Assembly: GCA_021774445.1 (NCBI GenBank)
Contig: JAJFJA010000015.1
Location: 62,001-126,000 of the forward strand
DNA length: 64,000 nucleotides
DNA from: Alphaproteobacteria bacterium
GTDB lineage: Bacteria > Pseudomonadota > Alphaproteobacteria > UBA6615
Direction: 5' to 3'
Shown here: piece after piece, positions 42,939 to 52,653 of the stretch
Layout of the letters: the number at the start of each line of letters is the position of its first letter
How positions within the stretch are numbered: position 1 is the stretch's first letter
Made by a program: the position numbers and the translations under genes
The notes under the pieces: generated by a model
The model's database searches: none
The model's input: only the letters and a program-made list of their open reading frames with translations
What the model was told of the DNA's origin: nothing

Positions 42939-43529
42939 CTATCCTGCAGCAACGCTGATGCGGTACTCAGCGCCGGCCAGCTGCAACCACTCCCAAAGGT
43001 GACGGGCATAGCTGCGTGGAACGTACAGATCAAAACCGGCGTTCGCCGGTAGGCGGTGAAGTAACAGGTTGACGCCGGCCAGCACACTCTGCGGGCAGCC
43101 GCCGGTCGGAAAGGCTGTCGGGTCCAGGTCGAGCGGGCAGCCTTTGGCAACCAGGTCGACGGCCTGGCTGCCACCGATACGCATGATCGTGCGGCTGTGG
43201 CTAAGGTCGACGATCGCCCGCGGTCTTGCCGGTAGGTCGGCGCGGATTGTGGTCTCGGTAAGCGTTGCGCCAATATCGACAAGCCACCACTCGCCCGGCG
43301 CAACCCAGAACGCTGTTGCGTCGCCCCACTGTTCCGATATGCAGGGATCCTCGGGCAGCGACAGGCCGGCTGCCGCGAGTGCCGCGACAAACGGCGCGTG
43401 GTCGAGGGGCGCGCACAGGCGCAGTATTGTGGCGGCCGGGCGCAGGGTCAGGACGACCCCGGCCGTGCTGGCGGTGCCGACCTTTTGTACCGGCCGGATC
43501 GCCGGCTCCCGCGGTAGCGCTTCAGGCAC
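42939..43529 (-). CDS. soxG: Sarcosine oxidase gamma subunit
   Basis: The product is 196 residues from GTG 43529, which overlaps the soxA stop by eight bases and has GGGGAG seven bases upstream; this gives the normal N-terminus PEALPREPAIRPVQ. Typical SoxG segments are DATAFWVAPGEWWLVD, IVDLSHSRTIMRIGG and VLAGVNLLLHRL. It belongs to the heterotetrameric enzyme oxidising sarcosine to glycine with transfer of the methyl to tetrahydrofolate. Last gene of the soxBDAG operon. Confidence 0.9.
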   Translation of the reverse strand: MPEALPREPAIRPVQKVGTASTAGVVLTLRPAATILRLCAPLDHAPFVAALAAAGLSLPEDPCISEQWGDATAFWVAPGEWWLVDIGATLTETTIRADLPARPRAIVDLSHSRTIMRIGGSQAVDLVAKGCPLDLDPTAFPTGGCPQSVLAGVNLLLHRLPANAGFDLYVPRSYARHLWEWLQLAGAEYRISVAAG

Positions 43530-46506
43530 GTAGGCGCTCCCCATTCGGATCGATGAATACATGGTTCGTGATCGTCATCTGTACCAAGGTGTCGGTCAGC
43601 GGCGATGAGGCGAAGACCTGGTCGCCCACGCGGGCCCGACCATTGGCGATCATCGCCAGCGCGATGAAGCCCTCCCGCTCCGGGCTAAAAGCGGTGGAAG
43701 TCACGTGACCTATCATCTCGACGGGTCCGATCAAACTCGGTTTCTCGACGATCTGAGCGCCGGCTGGAATGGCGGCGGCTGCGTCGACGGGCCGCAACCC
43801 GACCAGCTGTTTGCGGTTTGGCGCCGTCAGGGCCGGTCGGCCCAACGAGCGGCGCCCGACAAAATCCTTCTTCGTGCTCTGCATGCGTCCGAGGCCGAGA
43901 TCGTCTGCGGTCGCTCGCCCGTCAGCTTCGGCACCGATCACGAAGTGGCCCTTCTCGACGCGCAGAATGCCTAGCGCCTCGGTGCCGTATGGCGTGATGT
44001 CAAAGGACTCGCCTGCCGCCATCAGGGCATCCCACACAGCAGGGCCATAGTCAGCGGGCACCGCGACCTCGTAGGCGAGCTCGCCGGAGAAGCTGATCCG
44101 GAATACGGTGGCTGGCACACCTGCAAAAGTTCCCTGGGCCAACCCCATAAACGGCAGGCTCTCGTTGGTAAAGTCGATGTCGCCTGCGACGCGCTGTAGA
44201 GTCGCGCGGCTGTTCGGTCCAGCGACAGCGATCACGGCCCATTGGTCAGTGATGGAGGCGACCCGCACATCCAAGTCTGGCCAAACGAGTTGGAGATAAT
44301 GTTCGATATGGGTCATGACCGCGCCGGCGTTCGCCGTCGTCGTTGTCATGATATAATGGTCGGCCGCGAGCCGGGCAGTCGTGCCATCGTCGGACACCAT
44401 GCCGTCCTCCCGCAGCATGAGGCCATAACGGACCCGACCGATGGCCAGGGTCGACCAGCCGTTCACGTAGAGCCGGTTTAGCAGCTCCGCCGCGTCGGTG
44501 CCCTGGATGTCGATACGCCCCAAAGTCGAGACGTCGACAAGGCCGACGCTGCGGCGCACCGCCGTTGCCTCGCGACGCGACGCAGTCTGCACGTCTACGC
44601 CGCCGCGTGGATAGTAGTGTGGCCTGAGCCACAGACCAGCCGGCGCAAACACGGCGCCGGCCTGTTCGTGCCGGTCATGCAACGGCGTGCGCCGGATGGG
44701 CGCGAAGTGTTTGCCGGTCTCGCGGCCGGCAAACGTGCCCAGGGTCACCGGGGTGTAGGGTGGCCGGAACGTCGTCGTGCCGACGGCGTCGATCGGGTCA
44801 TTCAGGGTCTCCGCCAGGATTGCCAAGCCGTTGATGTTGCTGGTTTTGCCTTGGTCGGTGCCCATGCCCAATGTGGTGTAGCGTTTCAGGTGCTCGACCG
44901 AGCGATAGCCTTCGCGCGCCGCGAGTTCTACGTCGTCGACGGTCACGTCGGCCTGCAGGTCGACGAACCGCTTGCCCTTATGTCCGCGCGCGAGGGGCAG
45001 GTGCCAAAGGGGACGTGGCGGCGTTGCAGCCTGGCCGTCGCAGACAGGTACATCGATAACGGTCGCACCGTAGCCACATGCAGCCACGGCCTGGCGGCCG
45101 GCGGCGGCGCCGGCGGCGAAGCAGCGGTCCAGCACGAACTGCCCAGCCGCGGCGCCGACGACACTTAGCGTCGCCAACTCGTCACGAGGCACCAAGGCGG
45201 CGATGTCACTGTCGTAGCGCAACTTGCCACCGGCATGGCTGTAGAGATGTACGGTCGGGCTCCATCCGCCGGAGGCGCAGATGAGGTCGCAATCGATGAT
45301 CTCAACCGCACCATCCAAGCTTTTGCCATCGCTGCCGAGGTGGGCCACGGCGGCGCCTGTGACCCGCGAGTGGCCCCGAGCGGCGACGACGGCGCTGCCA
45401 GGGATATGGCGGACACCATCAATGGTTATCCGCGCCGGCTCGACGCGCGCATCGACGATGGCTGCGATGTCCACACCCGCGGCTTGGAGATCTCGCGCGG
45501 CGGCGTAGGCGCTGTCGTTATTGGTCGCAATGACAGCGCGGCGGCCAGGCATGACAGCGTAGCGATTGAGATAGGCCTGGGCCGCGCCGGCCAGCATGAC
45601 GCCCGGCCGGTCGTTGTTGGCGAATACCAGCGGCCGCTCGATGGCGCCGGCGGCGACAACCGCCCGCTGGGTCCGGACGAGCCATAGGGTCTCTCGCGGC
45701 GCGGCGTCATTGGGGGAGCCGTCCGGCCGGCGAACGGCAATTCCGTAGAGATCCTGGTCGTAGCGGCCGAATACGCTGGCCCGCGGCAGCAGCGTGACAT
45801 TGTCGCGTTCGGTTAGTTCGGCCAAAGTGGAGGCAATCCAGAGCCTGCTGTCAGCGCCGTCGAGGGTCGTCGGGGCCGCGGTCAAGCTGCCGCCCCAGGT
45901 CGGTCGCTCGTCGGCAACAATGACGCGGGCACCGGCTCGTGCCGCCGTTAGTGCCGCTGTCAGCCCGGCCGCGCCGCCGCCGACGACGAGAACGTCGCAA
46001 TGGGCGAAGCGTCGGTCATAGGTAGCGGCCGCGTCGACGCCGGTTGAGGCAAGGCCCAGTCCGGCCGCATGACGGATGTGCTTTTCGTAGGTCATCCAAC
46101 GGTCGGCCGGCCACATAAACGTCTTGTAATAGAAGCCGGCGGGGACCAGTGGCGCCGCCCTGTCGACCACGGCGCGGACGTCTCGGGCAAGGCTCGGCCA
46201 ACGATTCTGGCTGTGTGCCTGCAGTCCGTCGAAAAGCTCGATCTCGGTGGCGCGCAGGTTGGGTGTATGTGTGTCCGTCGGACCCAAAGCTACCATAGCG
46301 TTGGGTTCTTCCGGGCCGGCCGAGTAGATGCCGCGTGGACGATGGTATTTGAAGCTGCGGCCGACCAGATGCACGCCGTTGGCGAGCAGCGCCGAGGCTA
46401 ATGTATCGCCGGCACAACCGGTAAGTGCTCGCCCATCGAAGGTGAAACTTAATGTCCGGTCGCGTTCGATCCGACCGCCCGCGGCAATGCGGAACGGCTG
46501 ACTCAC
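43522..46506 (-). CDS. soxA: Sarcosine oxidase alpha subunit
   Basis: The product is 994 residues from GTG 46506 (GTGA overlap with soxD). The N-terminal 2Fe-2S-ferredoxin-like/anthranilate-type entry is LSFTFDGRALTGCAGDTLASALLANGVHLVGRSFKYHRPRG. A central NAD/FAD domain has HCDVLVVGGGAAGLTAALTAARAGARVIVADE. The C-terminal half is a GcvT-type tetrahydrofolate-binding domain (VGLVDVSTLGRIDIQG, FRISFSGELAYEVAVP). This is the usual SoxA layout and length. Confidence 0.95.
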   Translation of the reverse strand: MSQPFRIAAGGRIERDRTLSFTFDGRALTGCAGDTLASALLANGVHLVGRSFKYHRPRGIYSAGPEEPNAMVALGPTDTHTPNLRATEIELFDGLQAHSQNRWPSLARDVRAVVDRAAPLVPAGFYYKTFMWPADRWMTYEKHIRHAAGLGLASTGVDAAATYDRRFAHCDVLVVGGGAAGLTAALTAARAGARVIVADERPTWGGSLTAAPTTLDGADSRLWIASTLAELTERDNVTLLPRASVFGRYDQDLYGIAVRRPDGSPNDAAPRETLWLVRTQRAVVAAGAIERPLVFANNDRPGVMLAGAAQAYLNRYAVMPGRRAVIATNNDSAYAAARDLQAAGVDIAAIVDARVEPARITIDGVRHIPGSAVVAARGHSRVTGAAVAHLGSDGKSLDGAVEIIDCDLICASGGWSPTVHLYSHAGGKLRYDSDIAALVPRDELATLSVVGAAAGQFVLDRCFAAGAAAGRQAVAACGYGATVIDVPVCDGQAATPPRPLWHLPLARGHKGKRFVDLQADVTVDDVELAAREGYRSVEHLKRYTTLGMGTDQGKTSNINGLAILAETLNDPIDAVGTTTFRPPYTPVTLGTFAGRETGKHFAPIRRTPLHDRHEQAGAVFAPAGLWLRPHYYPRGGVDVQTASRREATAVRRSVGLVDVSTLGRIDIQGTDAAELLNRLYVNGWSTLAIGRVRYGLMLREDGMVSDDGTTARLAADHYIMTTTTANAGAVMTHIEHYLQLVWPDLDVRVASITDQWAVIAVAGPNSRATLQRVAGDIDFTNESLPFMGLAQGTFAGVPATVFRISFSGELAYEVAVPADYGPAVWDALMAAGESFDITPYGTEALGILRVEKGHFVIGAEADGRATADDLGLGRMQSTKKDFVGRRSLGRPALTAPNRKQLVGLRPVDAAAAIPAGAQIVEKPSLIGPVEMIGHVTSTAFSPEREGFIALAMIANGRARVGDQVFASSPLTDTLVQMTITNHVFIDPNGERLRA

Positions 46507-46775
46507 GAGGGTGGCTCTTTTGTCGGCGGTGCGCTGTCGATGATCGCATGGGTTAGGGTATCGCGGGTCAACCGCAGCCAACGACGGCAGCCGGCGCTGT
46601 GCTGCCATATCTCGTCATGGCTACCGCGCGGGTTGTCGCGCAGATAGACGTAGTCGTGCCATGCCGCACCCGTGGCCGCCATCGCGTCCTTGGGACGCCG
46701 CACATCGGCATCGCCGCCATAGGTGAACTCGATTTGTGCGCGCGGGCCGCACCAGGGGCAAGGGATCAGAAGCAT
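46503..46775 (-). CDS. soxD: Sarcosine oxidase delta subunit
   Basis: The product is 90 residues starting at ATG 46775: MLLIPCPWCGPRAQIEF, with the Cys6/Cys9 zinc pair, and a later QHSAGCRRWL that completes the zinc site. GTGA overlap with soxA; 10 bases after soxB. Confidence 0.93.
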   Translation of the reverse strand: MLLIPCPWCGPRAQIEFTYGGDADVRRPKDAMAATGAAWHDYVYLRDNPRGSHDEIWQHSAGCRRWLRLTRDTLTHAIIDSAPPTKEPPS

Positions 46776-46785
46776 GGGCGGACTC

Positions 46786-48039
46786 TCAGTGCAGCCACGG
46801 CGCCGGACCGGCGCCGCGTTCATCCAGCACATCGCCGGTGGCGAACCGCTCCAGCGTGAACGCCTCGTTCAATGCGTGCGGCGCATCGTTGGCGATCGTT
46901 TCGGCGAACACCCAACCCGAGGCCGGGGTCGCCTTGAAGCCGCCATAACACCAGCCGCCGTTGAAGTAGAGGCCCGGTACCGGCGTCTTGGCGATGATCG
47001 GGCTGCCATCCATGGTCATGTCCATAATGCCGCCCCAGGTTCGCATCAGCCGCAGTTGGGCGAAGCTGGGGAACATCTCAAGCGCGGAGGCGATAACATG
47101 TTCGATAATCGGCAGGTTGCCGCGTTGCGCGTAGGAGTTGTAGCCGTCCAAGTCGCCGCCGAAAACGAGCTCGCCTTTGTCGCTTTGGCTGATGTAGAAG
47201 TGAGTGGCGCCGGACGTGACAACCTGGTCGAGCACCGGTTTTATGGGTTCGCTCACCATGGCCTGCAGAACATGGGATTCGATCGGCAGGTGTAGGTCAG
47301 CCATGGCCGCAACGCGGCTCGAATTCCCGGCGACGGCGATGCCGATTTGCTTAGCCTGGACAGCGCCGCGGCTGGTCTCGAGACCGACGACACCTCGCTC
47401 GTTGCGGCGGATCGCCGTGACCTCGCAGCCCTCGATAATGTCGACGCCGCGCTGGTCGGCAGCACGGGCGAAGCCCCAGGCGACGGCGTCGTGGCGCACG
47501 GTACCGCCACGGGGTTGTAGCAGCCCGCCCAGGACTGGGAATCGAGCGCGGTCGGAACAGTCGAGCCGCGGTACCATGGCGGCCACCTGATCACGCGACA
47601 GCAGTTCGGCATCGATGCCATTGAGGCGCATGGCATTGCCCCGCCGGGCGTATGATTCGAGTTGTCCCGGCGTGTGCGCCAGGTTAAGCACACCGCGCTG
47701 ACTGACCATCAGATTGAAGTTTAGCTCCTGGGTCAGACCTTCCCACAGCTTGAGCGAGTGCTCGTAAAACCGGGCATTGGTGTCGAGCAGGTAGTTGGAG
47801 CGGACGATGGTCGTGTTGCGGCCGGTGTTGCCACCACCAATCCAGCCCTTCTCGAGAACCGCCACGTTCGTTATGCCATGGTTGCGCGCCAGGTAGTACG
47901 CTGTCGCCAGTCCATGTCCGCCACCGCCGATAATAACGACGTCGTAGCTTGCCTGGGGCGCCGCCTTGCGCCAGGCCACCGGCCACGCACGATGACCGGA
48001 AAACGCATTACGTACCAGGTTAAGCGCTGAATAGCGCAT
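46786..48039 (-). CDS. soxB: Sarcosine oxidase beta subunit
   Basis: The product is 417 residues from ATG 48039 (the family length); longer frames upstream are not used. Dinucleotide site YDVVIIGGGGHGLATAYYLA, the GNTGRNTTIVRSNYL segment, and VRHDAVAW, where the His carries covalent FMN in known SoxB. The C-terminus has WGGIMDMTMDGSPII and NGGWCYGGFKATPASGWVFAE. It is the catalytic, sarcosine-binding subunit and opens the operon. The 211 bp upstream should hold the promoter. Confidence 0.95.
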   Translation of the reverse strand: MRYSALNLVRNAFSGHRAWPVAWRKAAPQASYDVVIIGGGGHGLATAYYLARNHGITNVAVLEKGWIGGGNTGRNTTIVRSNYLLDTNARFYEHSLKLWEGLTQELNFNLMVSQRGVLNLAHTPGQLESYARRGNAMRLNGIDAELLSRDQVAAMVPRLDCSDRARFPVLGGLLQPRGGTVRHDAVAWGFARAADQRGVDIIEGCEVTAIRRNERGVVGLETSRGAVQAKQIGIAVAGNSSRVAAMADLHLPIESHVLQAMVSEPIKPVLDQVVTSGATHFYISQSDKGELVFGGDLDGYNSYAQRGNLPIIEHVIASALEMFPSFAQLRLMRTWGGIMDMTMDGSPIIAKTPVPGLYFNGGWCYGGFKATPASGWVFAETIANDAPHALNEAFTLERFATGDVLDERGAGPAPWLH

Positions 48040-48250
48040 TTCGTAGCCCTTCAATCCCGCCCCCCGGGGGACGGACGTCATCCGGGAGGACAGTGTTCGC
48101 CGACTGTCGGTAACGATCTCTTCGATCAGTTTCCGTTTGTCATTGTGGCTTGCGATCGGATCGATGTCGATAAGACTGAACGGTCGTAACAACAAGCGGT
48201 ACGGCCTAATCTTGCCGCACTTTTCGGGCCATGATATCGCGTGCGGGTCG

Positions 48251-49738
48251 TTAGCCGTGACTTCCGGTTGGTGAGATATCCTGTTGCAGCGGTTGTCCTA
48301 CCGGGTAGGGGCGCTGCCACCCTCGGTCGTGGCTTGGGTGGTCCGGCGTCATCGTCGCGTAAGCGTAGGTTTTGTCGCGGTTGGCCCGCCTCAGGTTATG
48401 CAGCAGATCGTTCGTCATCTGCGATTCCAGCTTGGCGCGCAATTCCGCCAGATCAGGATCATCTATGCGGTTGATCTGCTCACCCGGATCAAGGTCGATA
48501 TCGTACAGTGCCGTCACGCCATTGGTGTAGCGTGTCAATTTGAACCTTTGGTCCATAATCATGGTGCCGGATCCGATGGCCCCCATCGCGTACCGCCGCG
48601 GCTCGGCGCTACTTAATCCCAACAACGGCAAAGGGTAAGAGTCCTCCGGGTCGGCAGACGAAATACCGGCATAGGCCAATACTGTTGCGAATAGGTCGGT
48701 TAGCGTCACCAAATCGTTGCAGATCCGGCCATGCTCGTCGCCGGGGGTCCGGACCACCAGCGGCACATGGATCGCCGGCTCGAAAAAGTTGTTCTTGCCG
48801 ATCAGGTCAAAGTCGCCGAGCAGGTCGCCGTGGTCGGATGTCAGGATAATGATCGTATTGTCGGACAGTTTCTGATCCTCGAGGGCATCGAGAATTCTAC
48901 CGATCTGGTGATCGATCATGCTCACAAGGGCCGAGTAGTGTGCGCGGATTCGGCGTTTTGTCGGCTCGGGAAACTCGGTGAGGTCTATGTTGGCGGAGCC
49001 TTGGCGATGATGCTCGATCTGTCCCGGTCGGAAGGCCTCAGACTCGGCTGTACCGGAGATAGACGCGGGCATCGTTTCGGCAGCGAACTTGGCGATCCAG
49101 TCGGCCGGTGGGTTGTATGGATCGTGGGGGCCGGGGAACCCTACCATGAGGAGAAACGGCTGATCCGCGGCTTGTGTTTTGATGAAATCGACGACCTCGT
49201 TTCCCACCCAAGTATCTACCTGGTGTTCTGCCGGGATCGGCGACACCGACGCCATTAGGTGTTCCTGATATCCCTCTTCCTCAACGCCGCGCAATTTTCG
49301 CAGACCATGGGCGGCGAGATAGTCGGCATAGTCGTCCTGTATGTAAACGTGGCGTTTGTCCTCCGCGATACGGCGGTAGCCGAAGCCCTCGCCGATATCC
49401 CAAGGGATAAAGTGCATCTTGCCGATGGCTGCGGTTTGGTAGCCGTTGCCGGACAACAGTTCAGCGAAGCTCGGCATGCCGCATTCGGTATGATCGGGGC
49501 GTAACCAGCAGCCGTTCGTAAGCACGCCGGTGGCGAGGGCATTGTGGCCGGTAAGCAGCGAGGCGCGGGCTGGAATACACAGCGGGTGCGGCGAAATCGC
49601 GCGCTCGTAGCGCACGCCGTGGGAGGCCAGTTCGTCCATTGCCGGGGTGTGAGCGAACGCTGCTCCATAGCACCCCAGAAAGTCCCAACGGAGTTGATCG
49701 GGCATCAGAACAATGATGTTGGGCTGGTTATCGGGCAC
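48251..49738 (-). CDS. Type I sulfatase (arylsulfatase/choline-sulfatase-like)
   Basis: The product is 495 residues from GTG 49738 (GGAGG nine bases upstream). Alkaline-phosphatase-superfamily sulfatase: NIIVLMPDQLRWDFLGCYG with metal-binding Asp, then CIPARASLLTG, where Cys54 in CxPxR is matured to formylglycine, GKMHF and FPGPHDPYNPP, and ILTSDHGDLLGDF. A formylglycine-generating enzyme must be encoded elsewhere. The start lies inside the preceding remnant gene. Choline-O-sulfate would fit the betaine theme nearby, but many sulfate esters are possible. Confidence 0.88.
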   Translation of the reverse strand: MPDNQPNIIVLMPDQLRWDFLGCYGAAFAHTPAMDELASHGVRYERAISPHPLCIPARASLLTGHNALATGVLTNGCWLRPDHTECGMPSFAELLSGNGYQTAAIGKMHFIPWDIGEGFGYRRIAEDKRHVYIQDDYADYLAAHGLRKLRGVEEEGYQEHLMASVSPIPAEHQVDTWVGNEVVDFIKTQAADQPFLLMVGFPGPHDPYNPPADWIAKFAAETMPASISGTAESEAFRPGQIEHHRQGSANIDLTEFPEPTKRRIRAHYSALVSMIDHQIGRILDALEDQKLSDNTIIILTSDHGDLLGDFDLIGKNNFFEPAIHVPLVVRTPGDEHGRICNDLVTLTDLFATVLAYAGISSADPEDSYPLPLLGLSSAEPRRYAMGAIGSGTMIMDQRFKLTRYTNGVTALYDIDLDPGEQINRIDDPDLAELRAKLESQMTNDLLHNLRRANRDKTYAYATMTPDHPSHDRGWQRPYPVGQPLQQDISPTGSHG

Positions 49739-50162
49739 TGGCAAAGTCCTCCAAAGGTTCGCGGCCGGCGCGCCCGGCAACCGGTAAGTCTTCGAGTTCG
49801 TTGTAGATGCTCGCCGATAGGCGCAGCCAGCATTTCAGCGTTTCGATAATATCATTCTCGCTGGGACCAGGTTGTCGTGCCAAAGACGCGGCGACAGCGT
49901 TGACGCCAGCGGTTGTATTGTCAACGAACACCCAACCTTCGGTTGTGCCGCCAAGGAAATTGGGTACCGCCGCGGCTGCCGCCCTGACCAGGTTGGAATA
50001 GCGTGCTCGAAAGAAGCGTGAGGGGTTCGCCTTCAGCGCACTTCGCGATTGTCGTTGCGCCTCATCCACAACATTAGGAACCGCCCCGAAGGAGCCTTGA
50101 TTGGCCGGTATAATGCCTTCTGCCAGCGAGAAATCTGCGAGCCGGGCGCGACCAAACTTCAT
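49728..50162 (-). pseudogene. Class V aminotransferase with in-frame internal deletion
   Basis: The frame gives 144 residues. Residues 1-95 match the N-terminus of isopenicillin-N-epimerase-type class V aminotransferases (GIIPANQGSFGAVPNVV, NPSRFFRARYSNLV, LGGTTEGWVFVDNTTAGVNAV). From about residue 110 the sequence jumps to what looks like the C-terminal end of the same family (CWLRLSASIYNELEDLPVAG). Full-length members have ~390 residues, so about 250, including the PLP-binding lysine, are missing. The frame has stayed open and its end overlaps the sulfatase start by 11 bases, so translation through it may still help sulfatase expression. A genuine short protein is less likely. Confidence 0.68.
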
Positions 50163-50254
50163 AGACGACTTCAACGAATCGTGTTCGCATGTTCCGACTG
50201 ACGTCGGCCAATAAGAGCATGATTGTGCATTGTGTGGTTTGTCGGGGGAGTTTT

Positions 50255-50273
50255 TCGATGCATCATCGATGCA
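50255..50273. promoter_or_regulatory. Direct repeat in the divergent promoter region
   Basis: TCGATGCA occurs twice (50255-50262 and 50266-50273), 11 bp apart, i.e. one helical turn, in the 224-bp region between the divergent aminotransferase remnant/sulfatase and the methyltransferase gene. Candidate regulator site. Confidence 0.35.
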
Positions 50274-50386
50274 ACCATAAGCCACGATCGGTGCGGGCGA
50301 AATGTCAATCTGGTCGGAGAAAGTCCCGCGCGGTCTCGTTTGATCCCAAGAATGATAACGAACGCAGGGCTTTTTAGGAGGGAAAG

Positions 50387-51445
50387 ATGTCGACAGAGCA
50401 AAAACGGGGATTGCTGGAGCGGCTGGATGCGGGGGCGGTGATATGCGCTGAGGGCTATCTGTTCGAACTGGAGCGCCGTGGCTACTTGCAGGCCGGCGCG
50501 TTCGTACCGGAGGTGGTGCTGGATCACCCGGACGTTGTCAAACAATTGCACCGTGAATTCATCCGAGCGGGCTCCGACATTGTCGAAGCCTTCACTTATT
50601 ACGGGCACCGCGAGAAGATGCGTCTCGTCGGAAAAGAGGATCTGCTGGAGCCACTGAACCGGCAAGCGTTGGCAATCGCCAAGGAGGCTGCCGAGGAGGC
50701 GGTCGGCGAGCCGCTACTCGTTGCCGGAAATATCTGTAACACCAATATCTACGACCACAACGATAGTGGGGTGGGCGCGACTATCCGCAGCATGTATGAG
50801 GAGCAAGTCGGGTGGGCCGTCGATGCGGGCGTTGATCTGATTATTGCCGAAACGTTTCCGTATCTTGGCGAAGCCATGATTGCACTCGAGGTGGCCAAGC
50901 AGAGCGGTGTACCTGTCGTGGTCACCTTTGCTCTACATCGCGGAGGCGGCTTGCGCGATGGCGATCCCGTCGACGTCGCCTGCAAGAAACTCGAAGACGC
51001 CGGCGCCGATGTTGTCGGCTTGAATTGCGCGCGCGGCCCGGCGACGATCCTCCCCTTTGCCAAGAAAGTACGTGAAGCCGTTTCCTGTCACGTGGCGGCC
51101 GTGCCGGTGCCATACCGGACCGGGAATGATCAGCCGACGATGCAATCGTTGCAGGATCCGGCCTGTGACTGTATTCCCGATGAGCGGCCATTTCCGATTG
51201 CTCTTGATCCGTTTACCTGCAACCGGTTCGAAATTGGTGCCTTCGCCGCCGAAGCCTACGCCATTGGGATCCACTATCTGGGCATCTGTTGCGGCAACGC
51301 ACCGCATCATACTCGGCAGATGGCAGAGGCCCTTGGGCGCCATCCCCCCGCCAGTAAGTATTCTGCCGATATGACCAAACACTATGCGTTCGGGTCGGAC
51401 AAATCATTGAAGCAGCACAACCAGGACTACACGAAGGATCTCTAA
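50387..51445 (+). CDS. Homocysteine S-methyltransferase family protein (betaine-homocysteine methyltransferase-like)
   Basis: The product is 352 residues with strong GGAGGG upstream of ATG 50387. A TIM barrel of the homocysteine methyltransferase family: ICAEGYLFELERRGYL at the N-terminus, DIVEAFTYYG, VVGLNCARG with zinc ligand Cys214, and YLGICCGNAPHHTRQM with Cys301/Cys302. Human BHMT has its three cysteines at very similar spacing. Together with soxBDAG, betaine (or a related methyl donor) to dimethylglycine is a sensible reaction; S-methylmethionine is an alternative. Confidence 0.82.
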   Translation: MSTEQKRGLLERLDAGAVICAEGYLFELERRGYLQAGAFVPEVVLDHPDVVKQLHREFIRAGSDIVEAFTYYGHREKMRLVGKEDLLEPLNRQALAIAKEAAEEAVGEPLLVAGNICNTNIYDHNDSGVGATIRSMYEEQVGWAVDAGVDLIIAETFPYLGEAMIALEVAKQSGVPVVVTFALHRGGGLRDGDPVDVACKKLEDAGADVVGLNCARGPATILPFAKKVREAVSCHVAAVPVPYRTGNDQPTMQSLQDPACDCIPDERPFPIALDPFTCNRFEIGAFAAEAYAIGIHYLGICCGNAPHHTRQMAEALGRHPPASKYSADMTKHYAFGSDKSLKQHNQDYTKDL

Positions 51446-51576
51446 TCGCCGGTGAGTTTCGGCGGGCGCTCGGGTTTGGATATGCTAGTTGACGGAGACC
51501 GCGCCCGCTGCCACTAAAATCTTAGATGCCGATCTGAGTATTGGGCCGGCGGACAAGCGCATTAGGGAGGTGGGCG

Positions 51577-52653
51577 GTGGCGAAATATCGCGTTCTGGGA
51601 ATCAGCTTCGATCACATGCATATGGGCGATTTGCTGCGTGCGGTGTCGGAGCATCCCGATGCTGAAATCGCCGGGATCTTCGATCCGGATCGGGTGCGAA
51701 TGAACTCGGCGATCGAGCAGTTTGCAATCCCTGACACACGCGTGTTCACCGAGTTGGAACATTGTATCGGTTCATCTGAGGCCGACTTGGCTATCGTCTG
51801 TTCAGCCACAGCGGAACATGCCGACTACGTCGAAAGGTTGGCGCCGCACGGGTTGCATGTACTCGTCGAAAAACCCTTTGCCGCAAGCGTGTCGGAGGCT
51901 CGTCGCATGCTCGCGGCGATGGCGGGTTCGGGGCGCCGCATGGCGATCAACTGGCCGATTGCCTGGTATCCCAGCCATGTAACCGCGAAGCGTCTGATAG
52001 ACGAGGGTGTGATCGGGGATCTGATCGAAGTTCATTTTTATGATGGCAATCGGGGGCCCCTGTTCCACCTGGCCGACAAGATCGAGGTTTCACCGCAAGA
52101 GGTTGAGGCGCAAAAATCAACATCGTGGTGGTACAAGAAAGCGTCAGGCGGCGGCAGCTTGTTGGACTATCTCGGCTACGGCGCCACGCTGGGAACCTGG
52201 TACATGAACGGCGAGGCGCCCGTCGAAGTGACCTGTGTGGTGGACGAGACCCCGGGCATCGAAGTGGACCAGCACTCGATCACGGTGTGCCGCTACGCCA
52301 AGGGTTTGTCGAAACTCGAGACACGCTGGGGCACGTTCACCGACCCCTGGACCTTGCAGCCACAACCGAAGTGTGGGTTTGTTCTCGTGGGATCGGACGG
52401 CACACTCTCCAGCTATGATTACGACGACTATGTGACGATACAGACACGTGATCGGCCGGCGGCGACACGTGTCCCGGCAGACACTCTGCCGCCGGGGCAC
52501 CGCGGGCCCATCGAATACATGCTGGCCCGGATCGAGGACGGCGCGTCGATCACGGGTCCGCTCGACCCCGCCCTGTGCCTTACCGCGCAACGGATTGTGG
52601 ACAGTGCGGTGCTTTCGGCAGAATCGAAACGGACGGTTCCGTTGGTGTCATGA
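51577..52653 (+). CDS. Gfo/Idh/MocA-family oxidoreductase 1
   Basis: The product is 358 residues from GTG 51577 (GGGAGG eight bases upstream). The Rossmann entry is VLGISFDHMHMGDLLRAV, a variant without classical GxGxxG, then HGLHVLVEKPFA (EKP) and KKASGGGSLLDYLGYGATL. First gene of a nine-gene plus-strand operon. ATGA overlap with the next gene. Confidence 0.88.
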   Translation: MAKYRVLGISFDHMHMGDLLRAVSEHPDAEIAGIFDPDRVRMNSAIEQFAIPDTRVFTELEHCIGSSEADLAIVCSATAEHADYVERLAPHGLHVLVEKPFAASVSEARRMLAAMAGSGRRMAINWPIAWYPSHVTAKRLIDEGVIGDLIEVHFYDGNRGPLFHLADKIEVSPQEVEAQKSTSWWYKKASGGGSLLDYLGYGATLGTWYMNGEAPVEVTCVVDETPGIEVDQHSITVCRYAKGLSKLETRWGTFTDPWTLQPQPKCGFVLVGSDGTLSSYDYDDYVTIQTRDRPAATRVPADTLPPGHRGPIEYMLARIEDGASITGPLDPALCLTAQRIVDSAVLSAESKRTVPLVS

